Source: Pelobates cultripes
Lineage: Eukaryota > Chordata > Amphibia > Anura > Pelobatidae
Length of the DNA stretch: 64,000 nt
Direction: 5' to 3'
Assembly (NCBI GenBank): GCA_933207985.1
Contig: OW240913.1
Coordinates: 98,801,265 to 98,865,264 of the forward strand
This document shows, one piece after another, positions 23,224-33,474 of this stretch; positions within the stretch are counted from its first letter, which is position 1, and every line of letters starts with the position of its first letter. The notes beneath the pieces were generated by a model. The model saw only the letters and a program-made list of their open reading frames with translations. It had not been told where the DNA came from and did no database searches. The position numbers and the translations under genes are program-made.

Positions 23224-23742
23224 TATTAAATAGTGGTCAGGAATTTTGGTGCATCCGATGCAGAGTTGAGTCTGTGCACAGTAGAAGCATGATGTTCCGA
23301 AAGGATCTGTGCCATTGCAGAGTAGCTCTTGTAAGGTCTTGATACACCGATAACTGAGAGTCTGGAGCATGGTGCCTATGTCCCTGGATTCAGGCCCTGT
23401 TCCGGGTGAGGGCTTCTTATTTCTGAGCCTCATAGTTAGTGTACAGGTCGTGGGTTCAGGCAGGGGCTGGGTTGGAGCGCTTGCAGCACTTTCGAGCAGT
23501 GATCCGCTAGACATAACTCCCAGCCAGAAAAGACAGATGCTTTGTAGGCCCTAGACCTGCGTTTCTGTTTTGATGGTTTCAGGGAATTACAAAAGGCATG
23601 TATGGACTCCGGCGCCTTTGCTGTGTCAAAGGTAGGGTGTGTTGCTTTTGGTGCCTGTATCGGGCAATGTTAATCAGATTTGCCCAGGGCTATCGGGAGC
23701 TGAAAGACATGGCGTCCGCTCAGGCTCGCTGGCAAGCTCCGC
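23224..23742 (-). mobile_element. L1-like LINE 5' fragment inserted in the Penelope element
   Basis: GC-rich compared with its surroundings. Read on the minus strand it starts GGGGGGCGGAGCTTGCCAGC, very like the 5' end of the L1-like element at 58873 (GGGGGGCGGAGCTGGACC), and then carries an ORF1-like start. No L1 3' end follows. Either the copy is 3'-deleted, or this is a short non-autonomous relative that keeps an L1 5' region. Confidence 0.45.
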
Positions 23743-24119
23743 CCCCCAATCACACAATTATTAACAAATCCTAACACCAAAAATAATGGCATAATTTTAA
23801 CTTCGGAACATAGCAGTAATTGTATTAATTTTTTAGATCTAGACATTTTTATAAAGTTTGGCATTATTAATTATATATTTATATAACTCTTTTTATAATT
23901 TGAGTATGTTAATTTTATACCTCCTATATTTACCCTACCCTACTAGGCATGTATATGGTATATGATATTTTAATTATTTAATTGAATAAAGTTATTTTGG
24001 CTACTTTTAACTATTTGATTGTGCCATTTTACTTTTTTTATTATTTTTTATATTTTTACTATTACTGCCTGGTATCCAGATTTTATAATTTCCAGATGAG
24101 TATTAAGCCAAAGAAATCC

Positions 24120-24187
24120 AAGGTGGGGATTATACCACTCACGCCTGATTCATAGAGCAGTCCGCCTGCTCAATTAAATGTGAGTAA
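24120..24187 (+). other. Penelope-associated hairpin motif, copy C
   Basis: GTGGGGATTATACCAC (possible short stem GTGG/CCAC), then a perfect hairpin GAGCAG (24155-24160) / CTGCTC (24166-24171), then AATGTGAGTAAG. The stem sequence differs from copy D but keeps pairing. Confidence 0.6.
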
Positions 24188-24297
24188 GCATTTTGATATT
24201 TATACTTCTACTATCCTTTTTTACAGTGAGCACTATTTATTTTCTCTTTTTAACCCTTTTGTGGTTTACACACTGCTGTGATAGTCAGACCTCTTCA

Positions 24298-24376
24298 CAT
24301 ATCCTATAAGTGGGGATAGTACTACTGTATGCTATTCATACAAGAGCTGGTTTTAAGCTCTACTTCATGTGAGTAG
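24298..24376 (+). other. Penelope-associated hairpin motif, copy D
   Basis: CATATCCTATAAGTGGGGAT, GTACTACTGTATGC, a perfect hairpin AGAGCT (24343-24348) / AGCTCT (24356-24361), then CATGTGAGTAGG. Confidence 0.65.
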
Positions 24377-24931
24377 GAACACATTAGACCCTGCATTTTA
24401 ATACCGATTTTTATAGGATGTATTGCGCTATTATCTTTTCTCTGTTTCTACATTCGGATTCCCACAAGTTGTCTCTATTCAGTTCCTCTTAAAAACATTC
24501 TTCCCCACAGACTGTTGGTTATTTTTCTGGCAAGTTGTGCATTTGGACCCTTTCTTTCTGCTATTTGATTGTGATCGGTTACCATCATCATTGTTGTTGG
24601 ACTCTTTTTATATTTTTGTATATATTATATTTTTATATTTTATATCATTATTTCCCCAGTATCTTTCTACATAGTTTGCCATTTGGTGCAACCTTTTCTC
24701 TATTTATATTGTTGTATCGACCTAGCTACTAATAATGGCACTTAAAACAACTAACTGGAAATTACTGCTGCGCCTACTGTTAGCCAATTAACATCAACTG
24801 GGAATCATCAATTTACATTTTTACAGGTCTTTTTTAAGTGTTTGTAGGAAAAAATCCTTTTTTTTTTTTAAATCAATGGGCCTATTCCATGGGCCTAGAG
24901 CTGCAGCTCCATCAGCCCCTATGTTATTCCG

Positions 24932-25345
24932 GCCCTGGCTTGGGTCATTAATTCTAGCGTGAAATCAGGTTTAGCTTTTTGCTATCTCCAACTATGAGAT
25001 TGGCTGGCATTTTGTCAATGATCCTAGTGTGAGACTAGATTATCAATCTATTTATTTATTTATTTTGGTTAACTATTAGGGGGAAATAAATTATCTTTAT
25101 TCAGGACTTTGGTTTTTAGTTACAAAGGGAAAAAAAGTTCATATTGCCTGGCCTGGGTCATTCTTGATTCTAGTGTGAGATGAAGTTTAACTTCCTGCTG
25201 TATCTAGCAACTCTAAGTGGGAGATAGGAGACTGGTATTTTGTCATTGAACCTAGTGTGAGACGTTACCAATATACAGTTGTTAAAAAGGTGTTTATTTT
25301 TGGGGGGAGAAATTAATTCCAATTTTATTTATTTTTTTCTTAGTG
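24932..25345. repeat. Two divergent tandem units of about 215 bp
   Basis: Both units contain GGCxTGGGTCATT, TTCTAG(C/T)GTGA, then ATTTTGTCA, CCTAGTGTGAGAC and a T-rich end. The second starts near 25146. Part of the unit also occurs near 21915-21945. No coding potential. Confidence 0.65.
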
Positions 25346-25489
25346 TGTTGTGTCCAATGTGTGTTGTGCTGTGTGAGCAGTGAAGCATTGTGCAGTGTTT
25401 CTTAATGTCAAATGCAATAACGATAAATCCTAATTGGCCAACGAATTACTCTAGGGTGAGTTCCTTATCCATGATAGAAGTGTTATGGA

Positions 25490-25968
25490 TATAAGCCAGC
25501 ATCCATTTTGTATAGCTATTAACTCCATTTTGTCTTCCACATAATACACGTTCAGTCTAATTATCAGCTTTCCTTTAAGAATCTTAAGGTCTCATCTATC
25601 TAATGTTAGCCACAAAATGTTTCCCAGTTACATCCTGTTCTTACTCCCTTTCCTGTGCATTATAAACCCAATACTTTGTAGATAACGGAACGTTCTGTGC
25701 AAAATAGACACTGCAAGCACTAATTCCCTTCACATTCCATTTCCATGACTCATACACAACCTCTTTATCTTTTTCACCTCCCCTACACACTTCTCTTTTT
25801 AATTATACTGTATAAATGCAACAGTTTTTTTTTACAATAAATCAGAGGCGTATTGATTTATATACAAGCTGTGCCTGTGCACTTTCATTCTCTCCAAGCA
25901 CTTGAATAATCTAATTTAAATTCTGCCAGGACATAAGGTGTGGATCTTTACACAACAAAAGGGAGCCC
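25490..25968 (+). other. Possible solo LTR
   Basis: Begins TGTTATGGATATAAGCC and ends near GGATCTTTACA (TG...CA). Inside are TATAAATGCAACAG near 25811 and AATAAATCAGAGGCG near 25838, spaced like an LTR promoter and polyadenylation signal. I could not find a convincing target duplication or primer-binding site, so this is a tentative call. Confidence 0.35.
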
Positions 25969-26304
25969 TTTAAGCAGCTAAAACCCGCCCTTGCGCCTCA
26001 ATATGTACTTCTCTTGCAATTCACTTTCAGAAGAAACATAGTCCCATCACTCTAGCATTTCTGGATGTTACTAGTGAAGAAGCTGCTTTGCAAAGCTCTA
26101 GGTCAGTTAGTGCACTTCACCTCTGATTTATGCAATACTTCTAGTGGCCAGCATGACTTCCTCCCTTGACAGCAAACTTGTGGCAGCCCCCGATGCCTGC
26201 CATGGTAGTAAGAGGTCCAACCTTAGCAGAATGTAACAAAAGGGGACTGTACTTTTGGTTCTCAAAATGTGTCAGTAATAAATAGGTGCTTCTGACTTGA
26301 TTAA

Positions 26305-26440
26305 CACTTGAATAAACAGACGAAAGTTCCGTGCACTCAAAGCTTCTTGTTACGTGTAGAATTTATTAGGAACCACTGGCATAAAGTGACAGTGTTTCAG
26401 CTGGTCAAAGCATTTGACTTGACATCTATTTATGCAACCT
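26305..26440 (-). mobile_element. Penelope-like 3' tail, minus strand
   Basis: On the minus strand: a GTCAAG...CTTTGAC hairpin, CAGCTGAAACACTGTC, then AATAAATTC and TTTGAGTGCACGGAAC. This is the same arrangement (hairpin, CTGAAAC, AATAAA, GAGTGC) as the tails near 2914 and 3576. The hammerhead CUGANGA box is degenerate (GATGTCA). Confidence 0.45.
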
Positions 26441-26559
26441 TTGCAGCATATCAGGCTGGAAGTGGATTTTCCCATGCAGTAGGGGTATCAATCTCTCCTG
26501 CTACATTAAGTGATGGGTGAAAAGCACACTATAGCAAACATCTTGCAGGCAAACAGAGA

Positions 26560-27010
26560 ATGTTGTCAAACTGATTGGCAGAGCAGACAGGCACCAATCT
26601 GCATATAGGGATCATGGTCACAGAGCTACTAAGACAGTCAAACATCTTTGATATGCACTATTCTTTATACATTTTAAATCTTGCATCGAAGGGTGCAATC
26701 CAGGAAGCCAACATTGAAGTGCAAACCATATGGAGCACTACAGGAGGAGTTTCATGCATTTCAACTTTAGTGGGAGGGTTAGCCAACTCTTGAGATAGAA
26801 CAGGATATCAGCACATAATGGAGCATAGTCTATTTTCTCACCAGGTGTGGACTGCCCAGAGAGGCATATAGATAATAAAAGAGCAGCTACTGTCAGTTCT
26901 TATTCCATTTCGGGAATTGACAGAAGCTTTGACTAACAGTAATGTCAGTTTGGAACAGGTCATCCCCTTATTCATCCAACTCATTAAAAAAATGAAGTAC
27001 AATTTAATTT
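26560..27010 (+). pseudogene. hAT transposase relic
   Basis: The frame at 26575 reads HYSLYILNLASKGAIQEA, resembling the CxxH-LNLA motif of hAT/ZBED transposases. Further down, the frame through 26917 reads IPFRELTEALTNSNVSLEQV then IPLFIQLIKKM, resembling the hAT block 'PFxxLTxALS...SxVIPxI'. Two frames and stops are involved, with VWTAQRG between them. The dimerisation region and flanking repeats are not seen. Moderately supported only. Confidence 0.5.
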
Positions 27011-27029
27011 ACTCCTGCTTCTACTGCTC

Positions 27030-28050
27030 CCCTTTTTTTCAAATGCCTTTCATTAAAGTGGTTTTGCCCTGCATGAGTTTTGTGGTGTTTGATGCCAATG
27101 CAGGTGCAGTTGTAAGAAGCTGTTATGTCACTATTTTTTCCCACACTGAAGGATGATCACTGATGCTACAAATTGGATATGTGGAAAAATGTTGTTCTTC
27201 TAAGGATGGAAGGAGTAAGTGGGTGGTTAATTGCCCACTCACTTATTGCTTTCCTTTTTTAAGAATATCATAGGATTATTATGAACTTTAGAGATTAGTT
27301 TTTTTGAAGCAGAGTACAACAAGCAAAATCTACCATAACTAAGGTGTTTGTTATGAGTGACTGTTTGGGGAAGAACGTTTGCATAAAATACATCTCACAA
27401 GACACAGCCCAAATAAGTACTCGACATGACAAGATTATTTTAAACGTCTTCAAAGACCAGGTGACATTAAGTTATAATGAAACTCATGATGAGATGAATC
27501 AAGATTTGTATTACCATTAGCTTCTCTTCTTCTGTGAGAACCCAGATACTCACCCAACCTTTTGGAAGGAATTCACTCCCTTGGTCCCCTTCTGTTATGT
27601 CCATCATTAAGACTGCATCCTGCTATGTTTGATAAACAGAAATACTCAGTTTAAGCTCTGTGTTTTAAGTGCTAAGTTGCCAACCCCATGTGTGGTTAAT
27701 AATTCTTAATTTTGTTAGTAGGATGTTTTGATTTTGTTGTTTAATCATTAAATTGAACTTGTCATTGTAATGGTTTTGCTCTGCCTTGTAGAGTGCTGCG
27801 GTATCTGCTACCACCACAAATGCATTTGGGAGAAGGTAATAAGGCACTTGTTTTTTTCTACGTTGAAGAACAATAAATGACACTACAAACTGGATATATT
27901 TAACCCCTTAAGGACACATCTTCTGGAATAAAAGGGAATCATGACGGAATATTTATTTCATGTGTCATTAAGGGGTTAAAAGTTTTGTTCTTATCAAGGA
28001 GGAAGGGGTGAATGTGTTGTCAACTACCCACTGACGCACGCTTTTTTCAA
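27030..28050. repeat. Direct repeat of about 230 bp, 0.72 kb apart
   Basis: Segment 27050-27265 (GGTTTTGCCCTGCATG, CACTGAAGGATGATCA, CTACAAATTGGATATGTG, GTTCTTCTAAGGATGGAAGG, CCACTCACTT) is matched in order by 27770-28045 (GGTTTTGCTCTGCCTTG, CGTTGAAGAACAATAAATGA, CTACAAACTGGATATAT, GTTCTTATCAAGGAGGAAGG, CCCACTGACG). The second copy is interrupted by the 72-bp MITE at 27904-27975. Confidence 0.65.
27904..27975. mobile_element. 72-bp TTAA-flanked MITE (CCCCTTAAGGACAC type)
   Basis: TTAA at 27900-27903 and 27976-27979. The ends are CCCCTTAAGGACACAT and its inverse with one mismatch (CCCCTTAATGACACAT). TTAA duplication plus a CCC start fits piggyBac-like non-autonomous elements; that superfamily call is an inference. 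The paralogous unoccupied copy near 27178 supports insertion at this point. Confidence 0.8.
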
Positions 28051-28295
28051 AGTAAAATTACTTCTGCTCCCAACGGCTATAGAAGTCCTATGCTATTAGC
28101 AGTGGCATACATACCAGGGTTGCAGGGGTCGCGGCTGCGACCGTGCTCGGCCAACCAGGGGGCCCGGCCGCCCCTGCGACCCTGGTATGCACCCACAGGG
28201 CTAGCCTCTTCTCCTGGGGGGCCCAGGAGCCGGCCACCTCAGGGCCCCCCGAGGCTGGCCCTGCTGACCCCGGCGGGCGGGCTGTCTGTCTGTCT

Positions 28296-28479
28296 GGGTG
28301 GCCGGCGTGCGAGGGAGCACTCTCCCCTGTATGCTTCCTCTTCAGCTCCCTCGCGCGCCGCACTGATACCGGAGCCGGAAGATGACTTCATCTTCCGGCT
28401 CCGGCATCCCTATGCGGTGCGCGAGGGAGCTGAAGAGGAAGCACACAGGGGAGAGTGCTCCCTCGCGCGCCGGCCACCC
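28296..28479. repeat. Long hairpin inside the hAT-type element
   Basis: Arms of about 90 bp (28296-28385 and 28388-28479) pair across the centre GGAAGATGA/TTCATCTTCC, with a few mismatches. The arms include GAGGGAGCACTCTCCCCTGT and its inverse. Confidence 0.85.
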
Positions 28480-28580
28480 AGAGAGCCTGCCAGCCCACCC
28501 AGCAGCACCACTGGACCCCGGGGAATCCCCCCAGCACTCCAAAAGGTAAGGAGGCTGGGGGGATTAAATTTTAAAAATAA

Positions 28581-28900
28581 AATGTGTGTGTGTGTGTGTG
28601 TGTGTTAGTGTGTGTTTGTGTGTTAGTGTGTGTGTGTGTGTGTGTTAGTGTGTGTGTTTGTGTGTTAGTGTGTGTGTGTTAGTGTGTGTGTGTGTGTGTG
28701 TTAGTGTGTGTTAGTGTGTGTGTGTTAGTGTGTTGTGTTAGTGTGTGTGTTTGTTTGTGTTTGTTTGTTTGTGTTTGTTTGTGTGTGTTAGTGTGTGTGT
28801 CAGTGAGTGTGTCTGTTAGTGAGTGTGTGTTTGTCAGTGAAAGTGTATGTTTTGTAAGTGAGTGTGTATGTATGTCTGTAAATGTGTGTGTCTGTTAGCT
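28581..28900. repeat. (TG)n-rich minisatellite
   Basis: GTGTGTGTGTTA units, degrading on the right to GTGAGTGTG variants. The frame MCVCVLVCV- over it is spurious. Confidence 0.92.
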
Positions 28901-28929
28901 AGTGTGTGTGTGTCTTCAGCATTTACCTT

Positions 28930-29283
28930 TCTCCAGCGTCGGACTCCCTTGGCGCTGGGGATCCCTCCGCCTCTCAGCTCCTAATGCACATGCGCAGCAA
29001 GAGGCGCGCGCGCCCATTTAAACCGCCCATAGGAAAGCATTACTCAATGCTTTCCTATGGACGTTCAGTGTCTTCTCACTGTGATTTTCACAGTGAGAAT
29101 CGCTGAAGCTCCTCTAGCAGCTGTCAATGAGACAGCCACCAGAGGCTGGATTAACCCTCAGTGAAACATAGCCGTTTCTCTGAAACTGCTATGTTTTCAG
29201 CTGCAGGGTTAAAACTAGAGGGACCTGGCACCCAGACCACTTCATTGAGCTGATGTGATCTGGGTGTCTGTAGTGGTCCTTTA
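28930..29283. mobile_element. T2-like MITE segment nested in the hAT-type element
   Basis: Shares in order with 39600-39860: TCCAGCRxCGGxCTCCCT, GCTTTCCTATGGACGTTC, GTTTCTCTG, CAGGGTTAAAAC, GAGGGACxTGGCACCCAGAC, CACTTCATTGAGCTGA and TCTGGGTG, ending ...GGTCCTTTAA. The left TTAA end is not recognisable. Confidence 0.6.
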
Positions 29284-29452
29284 AGAGTGTGTGCATTCCG
29301 CGGACGCGGGGTCGCAGCCCTGCAACCCCTGCGACCAGGTGCCTGCCGCCATGTGTTGCTGCCCTGACCCGCGCCATGTAAGCGCGGGGGGGCCCACGGA
29401 TCAATTTTCGCACCGGGGCCCCATGGGTCATGTGTACGCCACTGGCTATTAG

Positions 29453-30596
29453 ACAAACTTTGAACGTTGTTTGCCAGTGAAAAGCCATAGATTAATCACA
29501 AGGTGTTAATTTCTACTCAACAACAATATACCAAACAAAAGTACAAGGTGCTTGATCAGTCTTTCTGCTATGCACAACACGTTTGGCTGGTGAAGTTTAA
29601 AGATGGTGTTGCCCTTCTTGGCTTGTTGGGATCTACTCACTTAACCCCAAGAATTTTGTTCTCTGTTCAAAACCAGCTGCGACTCCAATTATCAATAAAC
29701 AGGAGAATGAAAACGTCATATACAAATTGTTTTTCTTTCTAGCATTCCCTTATCAGTGACCCTAACAATACCAAAAGATTACATTTGTATATATTTTTTG
29801 CAACAAAAACTAGTGGGCGCTGCCACACCAGGAAATTCAGCAGGGAGCCGAACAACACTGCAAGTACTGTAATGCTATCTGCATGGGTGCCTTACTAGTC
29901 TGTTGCTGCCCCACAAATGAGACAAGAGCACTTTTTTTGTATCGTATCCATGTATGTTCTCAAGAATTAAATAATAGACATTACTTGGCTGTAACTTGGC
30001 TTTTAGTAACTACCCAGATGGCAGTATCTTACATTGAAAATTGATTTTATAGTTTAACCAAGGCCAAATAATTAGGAACTGCAATTCACTTACCTATACA
30101 GAATAGCTGATTTGAGGATTCTGATTTAGCGATTTCACTGACATTGTGCACAATGGCTGCAGTTTCATTGTATAAAACCTTTAGTGAATAGACAACAGGC
30201 ATTGAAAAAATATCAGATGGACGGTATTGTACTACTGTACTGCAAATTGCTGTAGAGAATGTACTACACATAATGGTAGATCTCTTGCCAGCAGATAGCA
30301 GTTTAATGTATTTGATGTATAATTAATGTGTATTTTGCCACTGCCCTTTTATATGCTTGAGCCAAGTTGCCTGTCTCTAATTTTGATGCATAAGTAAAGA
30401 CTTTTATTAGACTTTTATTAGATATAAAGTCAACATTTCTATTCTATAACTTGCATGTTTCACTCAATTTTACTATATGTTCTTTTCAAAGTTAATCCTT
30501 TGAAAGCTCGAGGGAAATTGTTCCAAAAGAATAAATTGCTGATCGCTTTCAGCACTCAAAGGGTTTATAGAAAAACAGTTTCAAACTGAGTTGCTA
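29453..30596. other. Unassigned stretch
   Basis: No gene recognised. The frames at 29503-29742 and 30086-30271 (minus) have no motif. Confidence 0.45.
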
Positions 30597-30600
30597 TTAA

Positions 30601-32150
30601 CCCCTTAAGGACACAGCTTCAAAAGCTTGTCTTACCCTTAAGGACACAACCCATTTTTGCATTTTTTGCTGTTTGTGTTCAAATGCAATTTTCATCTCTG
30701 TCATTTGTGGCATCGACATATATTATATACCATTTTTTAGAGGTAAAAAAGGGCTGTAATTTGTTGTCACATATACACTTGGATAAATTCTCATTAATTA
30801 TAAAAAAATGCAGATTTTTTTTTCCACAGTTTTGGCAATAATAACGTGAGCATAATATGTCCAGCTTACGAAAAGTAATTTTAAAATAAATTCATTTATG
30901 TGTCTTGATTTATAGACTACATAATATGTGTAGGATTTCAGCTTATTTTGAAAGTTAGAGGACCCAAAATACAAGGACTAAAATAATATTTAAATGTGAA
31001 ACAATTTTAGAAGTTGTCTTGAAGGTTTAGTAGCCATCACAGAAAAGAAAATTGTCACAGAAAAATATATATTTATATAAAGTAGATATCACAGGGTATT
31101 TACCTAAGGTTATTTTGATACTTTTTAGGTAGCTATTTCACCGCCAATCTTTGCTAAATATTGGAGTAAAATTGTGTTTTTTTTCTATTTTGGCATATAC
31201 ATATATAAGAAGGTTTTTGTAATGATTATTTCGCAAAGCTGGTGTGTGCTATTCCTCTACAGAACCACATAGTGTGTCCAGCTACATCTACTGAGTATAA
31301 CGATACCCCCATTGTATGCCTTTGGCACTATTCTCTGAAGCTACAATGCCATATAAGAGACAAAGCTATTTCATTTTCTATGGTTAGAATTTTCATAGAT
31401 GGATTTGACGGGCCTATGTCTCATTTGGGGTATTATAGCAGTTTGACTGTTCAAATAACCCCACAAAGGGCTTACATTTGATAAAGCAGACACCCCAGGT
31501 TATCTTATATGGCATGTGGTGTGCCTTAACTTGTCACCATTTTTTTCACCAATTTATGGTGAGGGGAAAAAACTGAATCTTTACATAAATGTTGCTTTTT
31601 TGTATTTCTTACACTTGATATGTGCCACTGTAATAAAATCCCCCAAATTATGCTCAGTTACATCTTCTGAGTAAAACAATATGCCCAATGTATGACCTAG
31701 ACACTATTTTGTGGAGTTACAGTGCTGTTAAAGAGATATGACAAGTTCAGGTTTTTAAGTGTGAATTTTCATGGAGGGTTTTGAGGCATCTGTGTCCCAC
31801 TTTGGCGCACCTAAGCAGGCTACATATTCCAAATATAGCATAAAGGCATACCATTTCTTAAAGAAAACATCCCAGGGTATTTCAAAAGGCATATTTTGAA
31901 CCTTAGCGTGGGATCATTTTTCCACTAGCTTGCACCTTATTTTAGTGGCAATAAGCATTTATTCTGTCTTTTTGACATACAAAGTGAGTTTGCACCGTAT
32001 ATTTTGCAAACCTTATGATATCCCAGGACCCCCCAATGGGAAGTATTTCAATGTTGTTGGGGCACAGGGTGAAGCAGCACAGTTGTAGAAACAATACAGG
32101 GATTTCCTCAAGGTGACTGGCGCCGCGTGCATCGACGATCCTAGCAAGGA
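30601..32150 (+). mobile_element. CCCCTTAAGGAC-type element, right end unclear
   Basis: TTAA at 30597-30600 is followed by CCCCTTAAGGACACAGC, the same terminus as the 72-bp MITE at 27904. The interior holds two tandem units (31231-31960) that recur in the element at 42032-44084. I find no matching right terminus before 32200; the end is set where unit-like sequence fades. No transposase frame. Confidence 0.55.
31231..31960. repeat. Two divergent tandem units of about 375 bp
   Basis: Unit 1 (31231-31605) and unit 2 (31606-31960) share the order: GxTACATCTxCTGAGTA, ATACCCCCATTGTATG / ATGCCCAATGTATG, CACTATT, a T-rich block, GAATTTTCATxGAxGG, TCxCATTTGGGG / TCCCACTTTGG, then CACCCCAGGTTAT / CATCCCAGGGTAT. 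The same block order is seen near 43190-43420. Confidence 0.65.
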
Positions 32151-33348
32151 TCAACCCGATGTCCCGATGTCACAAATTGCACCAATTTACCAAGTGCAAA
32201 AGAGCGGTTAGTCACCCCGACGAAGCACTCTTCAAGACACCTCAGTTCCAGCAGCTCTGAAGGCTCTAATATAGCAGCGGAGAGCTCAGAGTACAGCACT
32301 TCTGACTAACATGACACAGAGACAGTCATTGTGGTAATCTACTGCTGAAGCCTGCTCCTCTTACTTTCTATAACTAAAAAATGTACTGACATATCCATTC
32401 ACTTCCTTGCCTTGACAAAGCTTTATTTTGCAATTTTGTTTTCAGTGTATAAAGTACATCTTCTATTATGCTTACGCATAACAAAAATAAAGAATAACAT
32501 GAAAAAAATTATAATAAATGGTAGTGCTTTGGGCTATTCTTCAGTATGGCAGTGAAAGAGTTCAAAGATCTGATTAAAAAAAAGTGCAGATTAAGACACA
32601 GGTAAACGAGATTGTACAGAGTGATTGAACATCTTTTTTAAAAATGCTTTTCTCGTAACAAAAGGTAGTGGAAAATTAATAAAATGTGATAGACTTGGAT
32701 TATGAGGATAAAATCTAGTGTATATACCATCATCTAAGATGAACGCATTAGCTATAATAAGGGCAGATTTGATTGCATGACTCAGAAAACACTAATCTGA
32801 GTTTCATAACTGACATATTTAACAGAAAGCACTGAAAGCATTAAGATTCGGCAATGCTGACCTATTTAAACTAAGCTAGTCAGAACAGCAGCTGTGTATT
32901 TATCATTGTGTTATTTGTACTTAGCTTGATTCATCCGTCTGATTACGTGTAGATACAGGTTGCATTCCCTTCCATAAATGTATACACAATATCCACATGT
33001 GAAGTTGAACTGCAATTTACAAAAACATGAATTTAAAGGGGAATACAACAGTAGGAAAATTGCACTATCCATTAAACTCAACAACAAAACAAAATAATAT
33101 TTAAATTGCCTACTCTGCGTTACAAAAAAATAAGAGTTTATTTTTGTAACATTTTGATTACTTCGTACCTAAGCAATACAATAAAATAAACCAACAGAGT
33201 TTTGTACAATTTATTTTCTGTTAAATAAAATATGTGTATCACAGACATTTAATAACTTTGGCAGAAAGCACCTGCTGAGCAATATTTTCACACACACAAA
33301 AAAGCTTTTTTTTGTGTGTGTCTGAAGGCATCCATTAACTATATTAAT

Positions 33349-33474
33349 GATGGCTAAACCTGGCACTGCAGTTATTTCTGTGGACTACATTTACCATGAT
33401 TATCAGACTGTCAAAAGGTTGCTTTACTATAATGTAAAATGTAGTTCACAAAATCTCTGTAATCCTCAGCCATC
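33349..33474. mobile_element. Short hAT-like MITE (GATGGCT ends)
   Basis: Ends GATGGCTAAACC and CTCAGCCATC are inverted copies. Inside, GTGGACTACATTTACCATGA is mirrored by ATGTAAAATGTAGTTCAC. The layout resembles dispersed vertebrate hAT MITEs, but the target duplication is not clear. Confidence 0.55.

Larger units (their letters stand above)
21978..24376 (+). mobile_element. Penelope-like retroelement, degraded and interrupted
   Basis: A leading motif copy (21978-22023), a basic region, a Penelope-type coding region with reverse transcriptase motifs, and two further motif copies downstream (24120-24187, 24298-24376). An L1-like 5' fragment is inserted at about 23224-23742. I see no GIY-YIG endonuclease. 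The right boundary is set by the last motif copy and is approximate. Confidence 0.7.
28100..29444. mobile_element. Non-autonomous hAT-type element with perfect 8-bp duplication
   Basis: Starts CAGTGGCATACATACCAGGG and ends ...GTGTACGCCACTG, inverted ends of CAGTGGCxTAC type. GCTATTAG flanks both sides exactly (28092-28099 and 29445-29452). The interior is GC-rich, holds a long hairpin (28296-28479), a TG tract and a T2-like MITE segment. No transposase ORF: the 198-residue plus frame at 28012-28608 crosses the element boundary and is a GC-rich chance frame. Confidence 0.88.

Noticed and set aside
28012..28608. 198-residue proline/arginine-rich frame
   Set aside because: It crosses the left boundary of the hAT-type element and its hairpin; opposite and alternative frames are open as well, as expected for GC-rich DNA.
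31231..31960. CRISPR-like or satellite array
   Set aside because: Only two long divergent units without identical spacing; this is an internal duplication in a TTAA element of a eukaryotic genome.
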